Below, piece after piece: positions 17,883 to 28,790 of a stretch of 64,000 bases of DNA. Both the position numbers and the translations under genes were made by a program. A model generated the notes under the pieces. It did not search any database. It was not told the DNA's origin and saw nothing but the letters and a program-made list of their open reading frames with translations. The number at the start of each line of letters is the position of its first letter. The stretch's first letter is position 1. The stretch spans positions 49,468 through 113,467 of the forward strand of contig NZ_QRHA01000011.1 in NCBI RefSeq assembly GCF_003367475.1. Reading direction: 5' to 3'. Origin of the DNA: Alteromonas aestuariivivens. Its GTDB lineage: Bacteria; Pseudomonadota; Gammaproteobacteria; Enterobacterales; Alteromonadaceae.

Positions 17883-18946
17883 TGAGACTTCCTGTCATTT
17901 TGCGCTTTGGAGAAAACCCGTCCAAAAGCGTTTGCCAGTAACGGGCTGCGCTCGGGAGAGCGAAGTAATGCAAGCACTTCAGCCCTGAGCTCAGGAATTT
18001 GCACTAAATCACTGAACAAACCCGTAAATAACTCACCGTTGTACCCGAGTTTTTCATCAGACTTTGCCACTTCCTCAAAATAGAGCCTGGTTAGCTTGGT
18101 ATCGAAATGACGGTAGTGTCTGGCGGCCAGCACACTCAGATGGTCCAGGCTAAGATCTTCTTTTTTCGTTATGTATTGCTGTAAAAAGTGGGTTAGTTCA
18201 TGCGCATCTGTATATGCGCTCAGTGCTCTCAAGGAGGCCAGTTCCATCGCATCGTCTAATGGTTCCTTGTCCTCAGAAAGAAGTTTGCGCTGCAACAGCA
18301 TTGAAATCGGCTCAGGTAATGAAGAGGATTCCAGCGCATTGAGTAATGCTAACTGGAATGATGTTGAGTACGAGTCAAAATGTTTTACCACCCAGTCTCC
18401 CTGAGCCCGGTTAATTCTGGCCGCAAAATCTGCGATAGCCTGCAAGGACAAAGCATTCCAGTCATGTGTTTCAGGATCCCTGACATAGCTTTCTACATCA
18501 AGGTACCCTGCACAGGGAGGATGGTTGAGTAATTTTCGGGCTACAGCGCCAAATTGCGCCATCAGAGTCTGATTCGGAACAAAAGAATATGGATTGTCCG
18601 GCAGCTTCGATGAAGCGCTGTCATTCTTTGAAATGCGGTTGCCCAAAGCGTCAACAATTATTTGGAGGAAGTGGTTTCGGGCTGCACTGACGATCTTACC
18701 CTGTTCATCCAGCGGCAATTTGATAAACCAGATATAGTGCTGTTCAGACGCTTGTCCATTCCAGAAGAGGATGGCATACCACCCATGCTGTTGGCGAGGG
18801 CGGGGAGGGGCAATCAGCCCATTTTCCATATCGAGAAATTCCTGGCCGGACACCGGCACCACACCTCTGCCCAGATCCAGAATGCGGAAGTTCGTGCCGG
18901 CATGCAGCAAGAACTCGCTGATTGAGTTGATGGACTCCGCAGTCAT
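17879..18946 (-). CDS. DUF3549 family protein
   Basis: A 355-aa soluble protein opening with SINSISEFLLHAGTNFRILDLGRGVVPVS, a conserved start of the DUF3549 family, followed by an all-helical C-terminal half reminiscent of HEAT-like repeats. No catalytic motifs are evident. It is the upstream member of a two-gene unit with DUF3301 and is divergent from yqcC. The conserved neighbourhood suggests a shared role, but none is established. Confidence 0.8.
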   Translation of the reverse strand: MTAESINSISEFLLHAGTNFRILDLGRGVVPVSGQEFLDMENGLIAPPRPRQQHGWYAILFWNGQASEQHYIWFIKLPLDEQGKIVSAARNHFLQIIVDALGNRISKNDSASSKLPDNPYSFVPNQTLMAQFGAVARKLLNHPPCAGYLDVESYVRDPETHDWNALSLQAIADFAARINRAQGDWVVKHFDSYSTSFQLALLNALESSSLPEPISMLLQRKLLSEDKEPLDDAMELASLRALSAYTDAHELTHFLQQYITKKEDLSLDHLSVLAARHYRHFDTKLTRLYFEEVAKSDEKLGYNGELFTGLFSDLVQIPELRAEVLALLRSPERSPLLANAFGRVFSKAQNDRKSQ

Positions 18947-19138
18947 AATTGCCTCAAGGATTAAAAGGAGCGTAGTGTAACGCGGCCGTTGCTGCTCTGC
19001 CAGTTTCGGAAGCTTCCACTATTGCAGGGCAAACATTCCGGGGCTGACCCTAGTCGAAATTAAAACCAGTGAACAGCATAAACGACTTACTGGTATGCAG
19101 TACGTGATACAATTCCGCTTTTTTGGAACAGAGCTGCG

Positions 19139-19471
19139 ATGAAAAACAGAGAGTGGCAGATTAAACGCCAGTTGGCATTAATCGAAGAGCAAATGCGGAT
19201 TATGGGCATATGGTCTGCCGATATGCCTACTCCAGAGCAGTTGTCCAGCGGGGCTCCGTTTTCCTGCGATACGCTCTCCTTTGAGCAGTGGATACAGTTT
19301 ATTTTATTGCCCAGACTGCGTTTTATACTCGAGAACGGACAGGCTTTACCCAGCGCAATGGCCGTTGCCCCCGCCGCAGAAATCTATTTAACCGCGGAAT
19401 GCATGCCAATTATTGCGCTACTCAAAGAATTGGATCGCTTGATAACTTTTGGTGGGGTTGTAAACGAATGA
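19139..19471 (+). CDS. yqcC: YqcC family protein
   Basis: A 110-aa helical protein. The family pattern is seen in QLALIEEQMRIMGIWSADMP, PFSCDTLSFEQWIQFILLPR and LPSAMAVAPAAEIYL, followed by a C-terminal LLKELDRLI. YqcC is adjacent to truC in E. coli as here; its function is unknown. The last bases overlap the truC start (ATGA), so the two are coupled. The ~190-base gap upstream is a divergent promoter region with the DUF3549 gene. Confidence 0.88.
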   Translation: MKNREWQIKRQLALIEEQMRIMGIWSADMPTPEQLSSGAPFSCDTLSFEQWIQFILLPRLRFILENGQALPSAMAVAPAAEIYLTAECMPIIALLKELDRLITFGGVVNE

Positions 19472-20205
19472 TATCTGAAGTACCGGAAATCCGTGTGGTG
19501 TATCAGGACGATTATCTGGTAGCAGTAGACAAACCTGCAGGTTTGCTGGTTCACAGAAGTCCCATCGATCGTCATGAAACTGAATTCGCTGTGCAGAAAG
19601 TCAGGGACAGAGTTGGGCGCCATGTATTTCCGGTTCATCGCTTGGACAGGCCTACCTCTGGTGTGCTGTTATTTGCTTTCAGCGCTGAGTATGCAGGAAT
19701 GCTGGGGCGCATGTGGATGGGCAAAGAGGTTTCCAAACAGTACCGTGCTCTTGTCCGGGGATGGTTAAATGGTGCCGGCCTCATTGATTATGCGTTGCGA
19801 TATCGCAAAGACAAATACGCTGACAAATACAAACGTGATGATTTGCCTCCGCAGCCTGCTGTATCTGAATATCAATGCATTGAACGTTATCTTTTGCCAT
19901 ATGGTGTAGGCCGTTACCCACAAACCCGGTACAGTTTGGTGTCACTGTACCCGCAGACCGGGCGCAAGCACCAGTTGCGAAGACATATGGCACATGTGCG
20001 CCATCCAATTCTCGGCGACACAACGCATGGAGACGGCAAGCACAATAAATTTGTTCGAGGCGAGTTTAATTTTGATAACTTGGCCCTAACTTGTACACAG
20101 TTAAGCTTTGTACATCCAATAACAGCAAAGAGAATATGCATTAGTGCCCAGCCTCATTTCAATATGGCGGCATTAATTGAAAACTGGCAGCAATATCGGG
20201 TGTAA
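19468..20205 (+). CDS. truC: tRNA pseudouridine(65) synthase TruC
   Basis: TruC converts uridine 65 in the T-stem of certain tRNAs to pseudouridine. It is an RluA-family enzyme; the catalytic aspartate lies in FPVHRLDRPTSGV, followed by KQYRALVRG and YPQTGRKHQLRRHMAHVRHP. ATG at 19468 overlaps the yqcC stop and gives 245 aa. A longer in-frame extension through yqcC in another frame is not real. mioC follows after 37 bases, completing the familiar yqcC-truC-mioC order. Confidence 0.94.
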   Translation: MISEVPEIRVVYQDDYLVAVDKPAGLLVHRSPIDRHETEFAVQKVRDRVGRHVFPVHRLDRPTSGVLLFAFSAEYAGMLGRMWMGKEVSKQYRALVRGWLNGAGLIDYALRYRKDKYADKYKRDDLPPQPAVSEYQCIERYLLPYGVGRYPQTRYSLVSLYPQTGRKHQLRRHMAHVRHPILGDTTHGDGKHNKFVRGEFNFDNLALTCTQLSFVHPITAKRICISAQPHFNMAALIENWQQYRV

Positions 20206-20242
20206 AGGCCTGGTATTATTTAATTTTTGAAGAGGAGTGATA

Positions 20243-20695
20243 ATGGCGAAATTGAGTATTTTCGCAGGCAGTGTGTACGGCAATGCACAGCATGTGGCCG
20301 AACAGGTAGAAGAGAATCTGGCATCTCAGGGGGTTGATTGCGAACTTTTCACTGACCCTGATGTGGCTGATTTTGTTGATGCAGAGGCCATTCTGGTAAT
20401 CACTTCCACCACTGGGCAGGGTGACGTACCGCCAAATCTGGAATTTGTGCTTTCGGACCTGAAGGATGAATTTCCTCTGCTGAATGAGAAACCTTTTGCG
20501 GTTGCCGCGTTGGGGGATAGCAGTTATGGCGACAGCTATTGCGGTGGTGGACGCCAGTTTTTCGAATTGCTCAGTGAACTACAGGGGAAACCCGTTGCAG
20601 ACATGTTGGAAGTTGATGCGATTGAAACACTTGAACCTGAAGAAGATGTGGTCAAGTGGGTGAATGATCTGAAAGCGCAACTGGTAGGAAATTAA
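20243..20695 (+). CDS. mioC: MioC-like flavodoxin
   Basis: A 150-aa short-chain flavodoxin. The FMN phosphate loop is at the start (FAGSVYGNAQHVAEQV); TSTTGQGDVPPNL and ALGDSSYGDSYCGGGRQF are the two flavin-ring loops. Related YqcA/MioC proteins act as small cytoplasmic electron carriers, for example to biotin synthase. YqcA is the other plausible name, since yqcA sits beside yqcC and truC in E. coli. Start chosen at ATG 20243, six bases after GAGGAG. Confidence 0.85.
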   Translation: MAKLSIFAGSVYGNAQHVAEQVEENLASQGVDCELFTDPDVADFVDAEAILVITSTTGQGDVPPNLEFVLSDLKDEFPLLNEKPFAVAALGDSSYGDSYCGGGRQFFELLSELQGKPVADMLEVDAIETLEPEEDVVKWVNDLKAQLVGN

Positions 20696-20700
20696 GATAA

Positions 20701-20730
20701 TTTTTGGCGGACGCAAGCGCGCCCGCCAAA
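20701..20730. terminator. Hairpin between convergent mioC and dapD
   Basis: TTTGGCGG and CCGCCAAA flank a GC-rich interior in the 39-base gap between the two stop codons. It lacks a strong T-tract on either strand, so it is a probable but weakly supported bidirectional terminator. Confidence 0.5.
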
Positions 20731-20734
20731 GAAC

Positions 20735-21559
20735 TTACTCTGCGCCCCGCAGCAGAGCATTGATGCCGACTTTGGCACGTGTTTTTGCATCCACTTTTTT
20801 TACAATAATGGCTGCATACAGGCTGTAACTGCCGTCCTTTGACGGCAGGTTTCCAGGCACCACCACGGAGCCCGCTGGTACGCGACCATAATGTACTTCA
20901 CCGGTTTCACGATCGTATATACGGGTACTTTGGCCAATGTATACACCCATTGAAATTACAGCGCCTTCTTCGACGACTACGCCTTCCACAATCTCAGAAC
21001 GGGCGCCAATGAAGCAATTGTCTTCAATGATGGTGGGATTTGCCTGCAACGGCTCCAGTACTCCGCCAATGCCTACGCCGCCGGACAAATGCACGTTTTT
21101 GCCAATTTGCGCGCAGGAGCCGACCGTGGCCCAGGTGTCTACCATTGTGCCTTCGTCTACAAATGCGCCAATGTTGACGTAAGAAGGCATCAGCACAACA
21201 TTTTTTCCAATGTAGGTACCAGTGCGCACAGCCGCAGGAGGAACCACACGCACTCCCTCACTGGCGAATTGCTCTGCAGTGTAGTCAGCATACTTTAGGG
21301 GAACCTTGTCATAAAAACGGCTTTCAGCTCCTTCAATGACGTCATTGCCGTGCAGGCGGAAATAAAGCAATACGGCTTTTTTGAGCCACTGATGTACCAC
21401 CCATTCGCCAGCAATTTTCTCAGCTACCCGGGCCTTGCCACTGTTCAGCAGAGCGATTACGTCATTAACGGCCTGCTTGACTTCAGATGGGGCCGCTGAT
21501 GGGCTGATGGATTCACGGTTTTCAAACGCGTCTTCGATAATGGCTTTCAGTTCGTTCAT
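20735..21559 (-). CDS. dapD: 2,3,4,5-tetrahydropyridine-2,6-dicarboxylate N-succinyltransferase
   Basis: DapD transfers succinyl from succinyl-CoA to tetrahydrodipicolinate in lysine and meso-diaminopimelate synthesis. The 274 aa equal the E. coli length. The left-handed beta-helix is visible from ~residue 105: [40 protein letters not shown] and [18 protein letters not shown]. The gene starts on the ATGA that ends glnD, so the two are coupled, as in E. coli and its relatives, where map, glnD and dapD are neighbours. Confidence 0.96.
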   Translation of the reverse strand: MNELKAIIEDAFENRESISPSAAPSEVKQAVNDVIALLNSGKARVAEKIAGEWVVHQWLKKAVLLYFRLHGNDVIEGAESRFYDKVPLKYADYTAEQFASEGVRVVPPAAVRTGTYIGKNVVLMPSYVNIGAFVDEGTMVDTWATVGSCAQIGKNVHLSGGVGIGGVLEPLQANPTIIEDNCFIGARSEIVEGVVVEEGAVISMGVYIGQSTRIYDRETGEVHYGRVPAGSVVVPGNLPSKDGSYSLYAAIIVKKVDAKTRAKVGINALLRGAE

Positions 21560-24204
21560 GGTATGTTGATGTCTTCAAGTTGATCGAGTTTAAACAGAAT
21601 CTGGCTTTTCAGGGCCACTTGCTGTTCGTGGTTAAGGGCTTTGCCAGCTTCATTGCTGACAATGAAAATATCTTCGGCTCGTTCGCCAATGGTGGCGATC
21701 TTAGCCAGCTTCAAAGTGACATTGCGATCGACAAATGCGTGGCCGATTTTGGCCAGTATGCCTGGTGCATCTAATGCTTCCAGCTCAATCAGTGTGGCAT
21801 CGTCACCAATGTCAAAAAAGCGGATGTTGGTCGGTACGTCCAACTGACGCATTTGTCGTGGCAGCTTGCGCTTGTTATTGTGGGCACGGCCGGGTTTGTC
21901 CAGCTGAGCAACTATTGCTTGCTCCAGGCTGGTGATCCGGGTCCCGTCTTTGAGGCGCGAACCGTCGTTTTCCAATATCAGCAGGCTGTCGAAAACATAA
22001 CCGTCTTTGGTGATGGTTATATGTGCGTCGTGAATCGAGCAGTTGCGGCTGTCCAAAACGGAGGCTACCTGGGCGAACAGAGCTTTTCGGTCGCGCCCGT
22101 AAATCAGCAGTTCGGTACCGCCCGTGGCAATTTGATTGTTGGCTTTAACCAGCAATCCCTGTTCATCGTCTGCGAACAGCGTTTGCTGCGCGGATAATAT
22201 TTCCTGAGTGTGCCAGGCGATTTGCGCCGGTTTAAAGCGGGCGAAATAGTCTTCGTCCAGGCGCTGCCATAACTGATCAACCTGATCGAGTGCTACACCG
22301 CTTTCCTGCAGTTGCTGGTGGGCACGCTGCTTATGATCCTGTACCCGTTCGTCCAGTGTCACCTGGCATTGCAAGCCGTTGTCCAGGGCCTTTTGGGTCA
22401 TCAGGTAGAGTTCTCTGAGCAATGAGGCTTTCCAGTCGTTCCACAAATGGTCGTTGGTTGCCCGAATGTCGGCCAGTGTCAGAGTGTACAGCAGGTTAAG
22501 GTGCATGTGGCTGCGCACTGCGGCAGAAAATTCTTGGATCACGTCCGGGTCATAAATGTCCCTTCGCTGCGCAACTACCGACATCAGCAGGTGGTTTTGT
22601 ACCAACCAGGAAACCAGTTGGGTATCGCTGTCATCCACATCATGCAATTCACAGAATTTGGTGACATCCACTGCACCCAGTTCGGAATGATCGCCGCCAC
22701 GCCCTTTGGCTATGTCATGAAATATGGCGGTGATGTAAATCAACTCTGGTTTTTCGAGATTGCGGACAATGCGGCCACAGCGCGGGAATTCAGTGTTTTC
22801 CGGCGAAAAATAGTGGTTGACGTGCTTTACCAGACGATGGGTATGCTCATCCACCGTGTAGGCGTGGAAAAGATCGAACTGCATCAGACCGACAATGGCA
22901 TCCCATTCAGGAAGATAGGATTGCAGGATGCCGTATTTATGCATCACATCCCAACCAAAATCGAAAAAGTGCGGGTGTTTGAACAACGCCATCAGTTTGG
23001 TGCGGCACGCAGGGCGCTCGACAAAATAGCTGCCTTCAAACTTGCGCCGGGCGTTTCGTAACTGGCGGATGCAATCCGTGTCAAGCCCCTGAATTTGAGG
23101 GTGGTCTGCGATGACAAACAAAAAATCCAGTATTTGTTCAGGAAGTTCGAATACACTTTCATGGCATGGGGAAATCATGCCGTCCAACAGGCAGAAGTCG
23201 GCGGTCAGTTTTACTTGTTTCTGAACGGTTTGGTTGAGCATGTCATACCGGAAGCGCTGCAGCAGCATTTGGTTTAGTTCGCTCACTCGACGGACAATCC
23301 TGAAGAAGTCGCGCATCATCTTCTCAACTGACGCCTTCCCTTCAGAACCATAGCCGAGCCGCTTTGCAACGTCAGTCTGATAGTCAAACAGAAGGCGGTT
23401 TTCGCTTCGACCGGCTATCAGATGAAGGGCAAAACGCATGCGCCACAAATGCATACGACAGGCGATCAGTTCACTGTGCTCCTGCTCGGTGAAGTATCCG
23501 TGGCCAACCAGATTGAAACCGTCGTATTCACGGAAGTGCTTCTTGGCTACCCAGCCAATCGACTGAATGTCGCGCAGACAACCCGGGTTTTCTTTGATGT
23601 TTGGTTCCAGATTGTAGGAAGTACCATGAAATTTAGCGTGGCGGGCTTGTTGTTCTTCGTATTTGGCAACGAAAAAGTCTTTGCTGGTCCATCCTTTACG
23701 CCCGTTAACCAGCTCCCATAGAGTCTCAAAGGTTTCTTCGCAACCACAAAGTAACCTGCTTTCCACCAGATTGGTGGCGATGGTGATGTCTTCCCTGGCG
23801 AGCTTGACAGTTTCTTTTACGGTGCGCACAGACTGGCCAACATCAAGGCGAATGTCCCACAGCAGGGTGATAAAACGACCAACTTTTTCCTGTTGTTCTG
23901 CGGTGAGTGAACGTTTGCTGACAATAAGCAGGTCAACGTCGGAATAGGGCTGCAGGTGGCCTCGTCCATAACCGCCTACCGCGCACAAAGCCAAATCAGG
24001 GTAGCCGTTCAGGCCTAACAACTCCCAGAGGTGGAGCAGAATTGCATCGACAAATTGCGCTCTGCCGGTGACGAGCTTGTCTACCGGAGTGGTGTCGAAA
24101 CTTTGTTCGAGCCACTGAAAATGTTGTGACACGCATTCTTTGATTGCGCTTAAATCGTCCACTGAGCTGATGGCATTAACGTCATTGATAAGCTTTTGGA
24201 GCAT
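21556..24204 (-). CDS. glnD: Bifunctional uridylyltransferase/uridylyl-removing enzyme GlnD
   Basis: GlnD senses glutamine and adds or removes UMP on PII proteins, setting nitrogen status. Domains in order: nucleotidyltransferase ([18 protein letters not shown], ~residues 80-100), PII-UTase linker, HD hydrolase ([18 protein letters not shown]), and two C-terminal ACT domains (from [18 protein letters not shown] and [20 protein letters not shown]). ATG at 24204 is preceded by GCAGGA; a 15-residue longer frame is rejected. 882 aa versus ~890 in E. coli. Confidence 0.95.
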   Translation of the reverse strand: MLQKLINDVNAISSVDDLSAIKECVSQHFQWLEQSFDTTPVDKLVTGRAQFVDAILLHLWELLGLNGYPDLALCAVGGYGRGHLQPYSDVDLLIVSKRSLTAEQQEKVGRFITLLWDIRLDVGQSVRTVKETVKLAREDITIATNLVESRLLCGCEETFETLWELVNGRKGWTSKDFFVAKYEEQQARHAKFHGTSYNLEPNIKENPGCLRDIQSIGWVAKKHFREYDGFNLVGHGYFTEQEHSELIACRMHLWRMRFALHLIAGRSENRLLFDYQTDVAKRLGYGSEGKASVEKMMRDFFRIVRRVSELNQMLLQRFRYDMLNQTVQKQVKLTADFCLLDGMISPCHESVFELPEQILDFLFVIADHPQIQGLDTDCIRQLRNARRKFEGSYFVERPACRTKLMALFKHPHFFDFGWDVMHKYGILQSYLPEWDAIVGLMQFDLFHAYTVDEHTHRLVKHVNHYFSPENTEFPRCGRIVRNLEKPELIYITAIFHDIAKGRGGDHSELGAVDVTKFCELHDVDDSDTQLVSWLVQNHLLMSVVAQRRDIYDPDVIQEFSAAVRSHMHLNLLYTLTLADIRATNDHLWNDWKASLLRELYLMTQKALDNGLQCQVTLDERVQDHKQRAHQQLQESGVALDQVDQLWQRLDEDYFARFKPAQIAWHTQEILSAQQTLFADDEQGLLVKANNQIATGGTELLIYGRDRKALFAQVASVLDSRNCSIHDAHITITKDGYVFDSLLILENDGSRLKDGTRITSLEQAIVAQLDKPGRAHNNKRKLPRQMRQLDVPTNIRFFDIGDDATLIELEALDAPGILAKIGHAFVDRNVTLKLAKIATIGERAEDIFIVSNEAGKALNHEQQVALKSQILFKLDQLEDINIP

Positions 24205-24396
24205 CAAAATCCTGCCTTTGCTTTCCACCTTGAGAAAAAGTGACCGCACCTTAGCACGAATTGGTGCAGAATCGCAGTGTCGAATTTCCGTGTTGAATAA
24301 TCTAAAAAGTGAATATTTATTCGATTTGGTTATTAATTTTTGAATCAGGCTGCGCTCGGCGGTGAAAAACGCAGCCCAATTCAGGATGAGTTGTGA

Positions 24397-25191
24397 CTAG
24401 CTGTGGCTGATCACTCTGGGCAGATCTTCTTCATCTCTCAGGGTAAGCACTTCAACGCCGTCTTCTGTTACCAGAAGAGTGTGTTCCCACTGCGCACTCA
24501 GGCTGCGATCCTTGGTAACCACCGTCCAGTGATCCGGCAACAGCTTGGAATACCGTTTGCCGGCATTTACCATGGGCTCAATGGTAAAACACATGCCAGG
24601 CTGCAGCTCTTCGCCGGTACCGGGGCGACCATAGTGAACAATCTGAGGCTCTTCATGAAATCCTGCACCAATACCGTGGCCGCAATATTCACGAACAATT
24701 GAATAATTATGAGCTTCTGCGTGCTGTTGGCAGGCGTGGCCAATATCGCCCAGACGGGCACCGGGCCTGACCAGTCTGATGGCATCGTACAGGCACTCCT
24801 GAGTTACCTTGACCAGGCGCTCAGCCAGAATTTTGGGTTTGCCAACAATAAACATTTTTGACGTATCACCGTGGTACCCGTCTTTGATGACGGTAACGTC
24901 AATGTTAACAATGTCGCCATCCTTGAGCTTTTTGTCAGACGGGATGCCATGGCAAATAACGTGATTAACCGAAGTGCAAATGGATTTTGGAAACGGTGGG
25001 TGGCCGTAATTGAGTGGAGCCGGAACTGCGTCCAGTTCATTGACGATATAATTGTGACACAGAGTGTTGAGTTCGTCGGTGGTCACGCCTTTCTGGACGT
25101 GGGGAGTGATCATGGTCAGCACGTCCGCCGCCATTTTTCCGGCTACGCGCATTTTTTCAATTTCTTCAGCGGTTTTGATTATAGCTGCCAC
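24397..25191 (-). CDS. map: Methionine aminopeptidase type I
   Basis: Map removes the initiator methionine from nascent proteins with small second residues. The pita-bread fold ligands are visible: HGIPSDKKLKDGDIVNIDVT, then GHGIGAGFHEEPQIVHYG and TIEPMVNAG with the final E in SAQWEHTLLVTEDG. A GTG start at 25191 (VAAIIKTAEEIEKMRVAGK) is chosen because GAGGAAA lies five bases upstream and the length becomes 264 aa, the usual value; ATGs further upstream lack an SD. It is divergent from rpsB, the standard arrangement. Confidence 0.94.
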   Translation of the reverse strand: MAAIIKTAEEIEKMRVAGKMAADVLTMITPHVQKGVTTDELNTLCHNYIVNELDAVPAPLNYGHPPFPKSICTSVNHVICHGIPSDKKLKDGDIVNIDVTVIKDGYHGDTSKMFIVGKPKILAERLVKVTQECLYDAIRLVRPGARLGDIGHACQQHAEAHNYSIVREYCGHGIGAGFHEEPQIVHYGRPGTGEELQPGMCFTIEPMVNAGKRYSKLLPDHWTVVTKDRSLSAQWEHTLLVTEDGVEVLTLRDEEDLPRVISHS

Positions 25192-25450
25192 TGGTTTCCT
25201 CAATCGGTTGCTCATTATTGGGAGGCTATCGGCCATACCCGTAAAAGATGCTTTTATGTTACCGTTTCAGCGGGGAACTGTATAGTCAGCGCACGTACAG
25301 AAGGGCAATTGTCGGCGGCTAAACTTGAGAAATCTCTGTAGTCATGGTATAAAGCGCCCGCCTTTGAGGATGTGCCGTGATTTGCCGATGCAAACTGGCT
25401 CTCAGGGTAAACTTTAAATTTAAAACACACATACACCGGCACTTGCTATC

Positions 25451-25504
25451 GGGGTGTCCAGTGAAAGCTGGATCGATACAAGGGGTGTATGGAGGCCTAA
25501 CCCC
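25451..25504 (+). promoter_or_regulatory. Structured rpsB leader, candidate S2 autoregulatory site
   Basis: The leader can fold into a three-way junction. GGGGT (25451-25455) pairs with ACCCC (25500-25504) and encloses two hairpins, TCCAG/CTGGA and ATACA/TGTAT. It ends 17 bases before the rpsB start codon. In E. coli, ribosomal protein S2 represses rpsB-tsf through a conserved leader; this position and branched shape fit that, but S2 binding here is inferred. Confidence 0.6.
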
Positions 25505-25521
25505 ATATTGAGGAAACAAAA

Positions 25522-26253
25522 ATGGCAAATGTCTCTATGCGTGACATGCTGAAAGCCGGCGTGCACTTTGGTCACCAAACCCGTTACTGGAACCCAAAAA
25601 TGAAGCCTTTCATCTTTGGTGCCCGCAACAAGGTTCATATCATCAACCTGGAAAAAACCGTTCCTTTGTTCAATGACGCGCTGAACTACCTGTCTGGTGT
25701 TGCGTCCAAAAAAGGTAAAATTCTGTTTGTTGGCACCAAGCGTGCTGCAGGCGAAGCGGTAAAAGAAGCAGCTTTGAAATGTGACCAATACTACGTGAAC
25801 AAGCGCTGGTTGGGCGGCATGCTGACCAACTGGAAAACTGTTCGCCAGTCAATCAAGCGTCTGAAAGACCTGGAGCAGCAAAGCCAGGACGGAACGTTTG
25901 AAAAGCTGACCAAAAAAGAAGCTCTGATGCTTCAGCGCGAAATGGACAAGCTGGAAAGCAGCCTGGGTGGTATCAAAGACATGGGCGGTCTGCCAGACTG
26001 TATCTTTGTTATTGATGCTGACCACGAGCACATTGCAGTAACTGAAGCGCGTAACCTGGGTATTCCTGTGGTAGGTGTGGTTGATACCAACTCCAACCCT
26101 GACGGTGTGGATTACATCATCCCTGGTAACGACGACGCCATCCGTGCGATTCAGTTGTACCTGGAAGCCGCTGCCGGAGCCATCAACCAGGGTCGCGAAA
26201 GCAACCTGGAAGTTCAGGCTGAGCAGGACGACTTCGTAGAAGCCGCTGAGTAA
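25522..26253 (+). CDS. rpsB: 30S ribosomal protein S2
   Basis: S2 assembles late into the 30S subunit and is needed for S1 binding. The sequence is unmistakable: [57 protein letters not shown] and [20 protein letters not shown]. 243 aa with a normal acidic C-terminus. GAGGAA precedes the ATG. It heads the rpsB-tsf unit with a partial terminator between them, and a structured leader lies upstream. Confidence 0.98.
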   Translation: MANVSMRDMLKAGVHFGHQTRYWNPKMKPFIFGARNKVHIINLEKTVPLFNDALNYLSGVASKKGKILFVGTKRAAGEAVKEAALKCDQYYVNKRWLGGMLTNWKTVRQSIKRLKDLEQQSQDGTFEKLTKKEALMLQREMDKLESSLGGIKDMGGLPDCIFVIDADHEHIAVTEARNLGIPVVGVVDTNSNPDGVDYIIPGNDDAIRAIQLYLEAAAGAINQGRESNLEVQAEQDDFVEAAE

Positions 26254-26317
26254 TCAGTCAGCGATTCTCCGGCAGTCACCAGTTAAGGATGACTGCTGTA
26301 CAATACGCTGTGTAATG

Positions 26318-26340
26318 AGAGGGGCAACACGCCCCTCTTT
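26318..26340 (+). terminator. Attenuator hairpin between rpsB and tsf
   Basis: AGAGGGGC, loop AACAC, GCCCCTCT, then TT. A perfect eight-pair stem with a short T-run in the intercistronic gap. It probably reduces, rather than stops, transcription into tsf. Confidence 0.75.
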
Positions 26341-26378
26341 ACCTATCGAATTTACTTTTATTGCTGAGGAATTGAAAA

Positions 26379-27251
26379 ATGGCAGTGACTGCAGCACTAG
26401 TTAAAGAACTGCGTGAGCGCACAGGCGCCGGCATGCTGGATTGTAAAAAAGCTCTGGTTGAAACGGATGGTGACATCGAACTGGCCATTGAGAATATGCG
26501 TAAGTCTGGTCAGGCAAAAGCCGCCAAGAAAGCTGGCCGTATTGCCGCTGAAGGTGTGATCCTGACTCAGGTAGCTGGCAACAAAGCAACTATGATGGAA
26601 CTGAACTGTGAAACTGACTTCGTTGCCCGTGACGAAGGTTTCCTGAAATTCGGTAACCGGTTGCTGGAAGTGGCCGCCGCAAACGGCATCAACGATATCG
26701 AAGCACTGAACGAAGCTCAACTGGACGGCGCTAAAATCAGCGAAGTTCGTGATGCGCTGGTAGCAAAAATTGGTGAAAATATTTCTCCCCGTCGCGTTAT
26801 CAACGTGGAAGGTGACAACCTGGGTGCCTACGTACACGGCGGCCGTATCGGTGTTATCGCCATTCTGAACGGTGGCGACGAAGAGCTGGCAAAAGACGTC
26901 GCTATGCACGTTGCAGCAGCAAACCCTCAGTTTGTTAAGCCTGAAAACGTACCTGCGGAAGTGGTTGAGAAGGAAAAAGAAATCCAGATCGAAATCGCCA
27001 TTCAGTCTGGCAAGCCTGCAGACATCGCAGAGAAAATGGTTGCCGGCCGCATGAAGAAGTTCACTGGCGAAGTGAGCCTGACTGGTCAGCCTTTCGTGAA
27101 GGATCCTTCTATCAGCGTTGCTGACTTGCTGAAGAGCAAGAACGCGGATGTTGTCAACTTCGTACGCTTTGAAGTTGGTGAAGGCATCGAGAAGAAAACC
27201 GAAGATTTCGCTGCAGAAGTAGCTGCGCAAATGGCAGCGGCCAAGAAATAA
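26379..27251 (+). CDS. tsf: Elongation factor Ts
   Basis: EF-Ts exchanges GDP for GTP on EF-Tu. The N-terminal UBA-like domain reads [20 protein letters not shown], and the core contains [13 protein letters not shown], the Phe-containing motif that enters the EF-Tu G domain. The 290 aa are typical. GAGGAA upstream. A strong terminator follows before pyrH. A long antisense frame across this gene has no family resemblance and is ignored. Confidence 0.98.
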   Translation: MAVTAALVKELRERTGAGMLDCKKALVETDGDIELAIENMRKSGQAKAAKKAGRIAAEGVILTQVAGNKATMMELNCETDFVARDEGFLKFGNRLLEVAAANGINDIEALNEAQLDGAKISEVRDALVAKIGENISPRRVINVEGDNLGAYVHGGRIGVIAILNGGDEELAKDVAMHVAAANPQFVKPENVPAEVVEKEKEIQIEIAIQSGKPADIAEKMVAGRMKKFTGEVSLTGQPFVKDPSISVADLLKSKNADVVNFVRFEVGEGIEKKTEDFAAEVAAQMAAAKK

Positions 27252-27296
27252 TTGGGCGTTTGACTTTTGCATTCGGCGAATGTCGGATACACTACG

Positions 27297-27321
27297 AGCA
27301 CCTCTTCGGAGGTGCTTTTTT
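27297..27321 (+). terminator. Terminator after tsf
   Basis: AGCACCTC, UUCG tetraloop, GAGGTGCT, then a run of T. A classical Rho-independent terminator 45 bases after the tsf stop, separating rpsB-tsf from the pyrH unit. Confidence 0.92.
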
Positions 27322-27462
27322 ATGTGAAATTCAATGCCCCTGTGCGGCAGCAGAAAAATGTTGTCAGGGTCAGAGGGTTTTGAGTACGAGTTGGTTTGCT
27401 TCATTTCTTGTGTTGACTGACGAGCAATGAGTCAAGCCGAATTCAAGAGGACAATTCGAACT

Positions 27463-28200
27463 ATGAGCATCACTCCAAAATCAGCCTATCGAAGAATACT
27501 GCTAAAACTCAGTGGCGAAGCCCTGATGGGGGAAGAAGGATTTGGTATCGATCCCAAGGTTTTGGATCGAATGGCGCAGGAAATCAAGGAACTGGTAGAA
27601 CTGGGTGTCCAGGTTGGTCTGGTCATTGGAGGAGGCAACTTGTTCCGTGGTGAAGGGCTGGCGCGCGCAGGTATGAACCGCGTGGTCGGTGACCACATGG
27701 GCATGCTGGCCACCGTAATGAACGGGCTGGCTATGCGTGATGCCCTGCATCGTGCGTTTGTTAATGCCCGCCTGATGTCTGCCATTCCGCTGAATGGAGT
27801 ATGCGACGCCTATAACTGGGCAGAAGCGATCAGTTTGCTTAAGTCCGGCAGGGTTGTGATTTTTTCCGCAGGAACAGGAAACCCGTTCTTCACCACAGAT
27901 TCAGCAGCCTGTTTGCGTGGTATCGAAATTGAAGCCGATGCTGTGCTGAAGGCTACAAAGGTGGACGGCGTGTACAGTGATGATCCGGTGAAAAATCCGG
28001 AGGCAACCCTTTATCCCCGCCTGAGTTATACCGAAGTGCTGGAAAGGGAGTTAAAGGTTATGGACCTGTCTGCCTTTACACTGGCCCGTGATCACAGCCT
28101 GCCTATTCGGGTGTTCAACATGAATAAACCTGGTTGCCTGAAGCGTGTGGTAATGGGAGAGCCTGAAGGAACTCTGATTGACCACGCCGATAAAGTCTAG
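27463..28200 (+). CDS. pyrH: UMP kinase
   Basis: PyrH phosphorylates UMP to UDP in pyrimidine nucleotide synthesis and, in enterobacteria, also takes part in carAB regulation. Motifs: [13 protein letters not shown] at the start, [24 protein letters not shown] and [21 protein letters not shown] at 27463 (MSITPKS) gives 245 aa and sits behind AGAGGA; an upstream in-frame ATG would add 12 residues. It begins the long unit pyrH-frr-uppS-cdsA-dxr-rseP-bamA. Confidence 0.96.
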   Translation: MSITPKSAYRRILLKLSGEALMGEEGFGIDPKVLDRMAQEIKELVELGVQVGLVIGGGNLFRGEGLARAGMNRVVGDHMGMLATVMNGLAMRDALHRAFVNARLMSAIPLNGVCDAYNWAEAISLLKSGRVVIFSAGTGNPFFTTDSAACLRGIEIEADAVLKATKVDGVYSDDPVKNPEATLYPRLSYTEVLERELKVMDLSAFTLARDHSLPIRVFNMNKPGCLKRVVMGEPEGTLIDHADKV

Positions 28201-28224
28201 AAATCAAAAAATAGGAAAATTGTT

Positions 28225-28782
28225 GTGATTGATGAGATTGAATTAGATGCGCGCGAACGGATGGAAAAAAGCATCAGCGCGCTGAAAAGTCAGTTGAGCA
28301 AAATTCGAACCGGGCGTGCCCATCCCAGTCTGCTGGATGGCATTATGGTGCCCTATTACGGTAGTGATACTCCTCTGAAGCAAGTTGCTAACGTTATTGC
28401 CGAAGACAGCCGCACTCTTGCGCTGACGGTATTTGATAAGGGTGCTATTCAGGCTGTGGAAAAGGCCATCATGCAGTCGGACCTGGGACTTAATCCGATG
28501 AGCGCCGGTACAACCATCCGCATTCCTTTGCCACCACTGACTGAAGAGCGCCGCAAGGATCTGATTCGGGTGGTACGTAATGAAGCCGAGCAGGGCCGGG
28601 TTGCGATCCGAAACATTCGACGTGACGCCAACAGCGACATCAAGGAGTTGCTGAAGGAAAAGGAAATCAGTGAAGATGAAAGTCGCGCCGGAGAAGAAAA
28701 CGTGCAGTCTTTGACCAACGATTTCATCAAAAAAGTGGATGCAATGCTGGTCGACAAAGAAAAAGAACTAATGGAAGTGTAA
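28225..28782 (+). CDS. frr: Ribosome recycling factor
   Basis: RRF splits post-termination ribosomes together with EF-G. Length 185 aa equals E. coli. Motifs: [27 protein letters not shown], and [22 protein letters not shown] start with AGGA upstream. The gene is 24 bases after pyrH and eight before uppS, the usual operon order. Confidence 0.97.
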   Translation: MIDEIELDARERMEKSISALKSQLSKIRTGRAHPSLLDGIMVPYYGSDTPLKQVANVIAEDSRTLALTVFDKGAIQAVEKAIMQSDLGLNPMSAGTTIRIPLPPLTEERRKDLIRVVRNEAEQGRVAIRNIRRDANSDIKELLKEKEISEDESRAGEENVQSLTNDFIKKVDAMLVDKEKELMEV

Positions 28783-28790
28783 TAAAGGTT

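Noticed and set aside
22447..23061. 204-aa plus-strand frame inside glnD
   Set aside because: Antisense to a clear GlnD coding region; no motif or SD.
24348..24376. GGCTGCG/CGCAGCC inverted repeat after map as a terminator
   Set aside because: Loop of 15 bases and no T-tract on the map strand; too weak to call.
26397..27404. 335-aa antisense frame over tsf
   Set aside because: Low-complexity shadow of tsf codon usage, no SD, no family resemblance.
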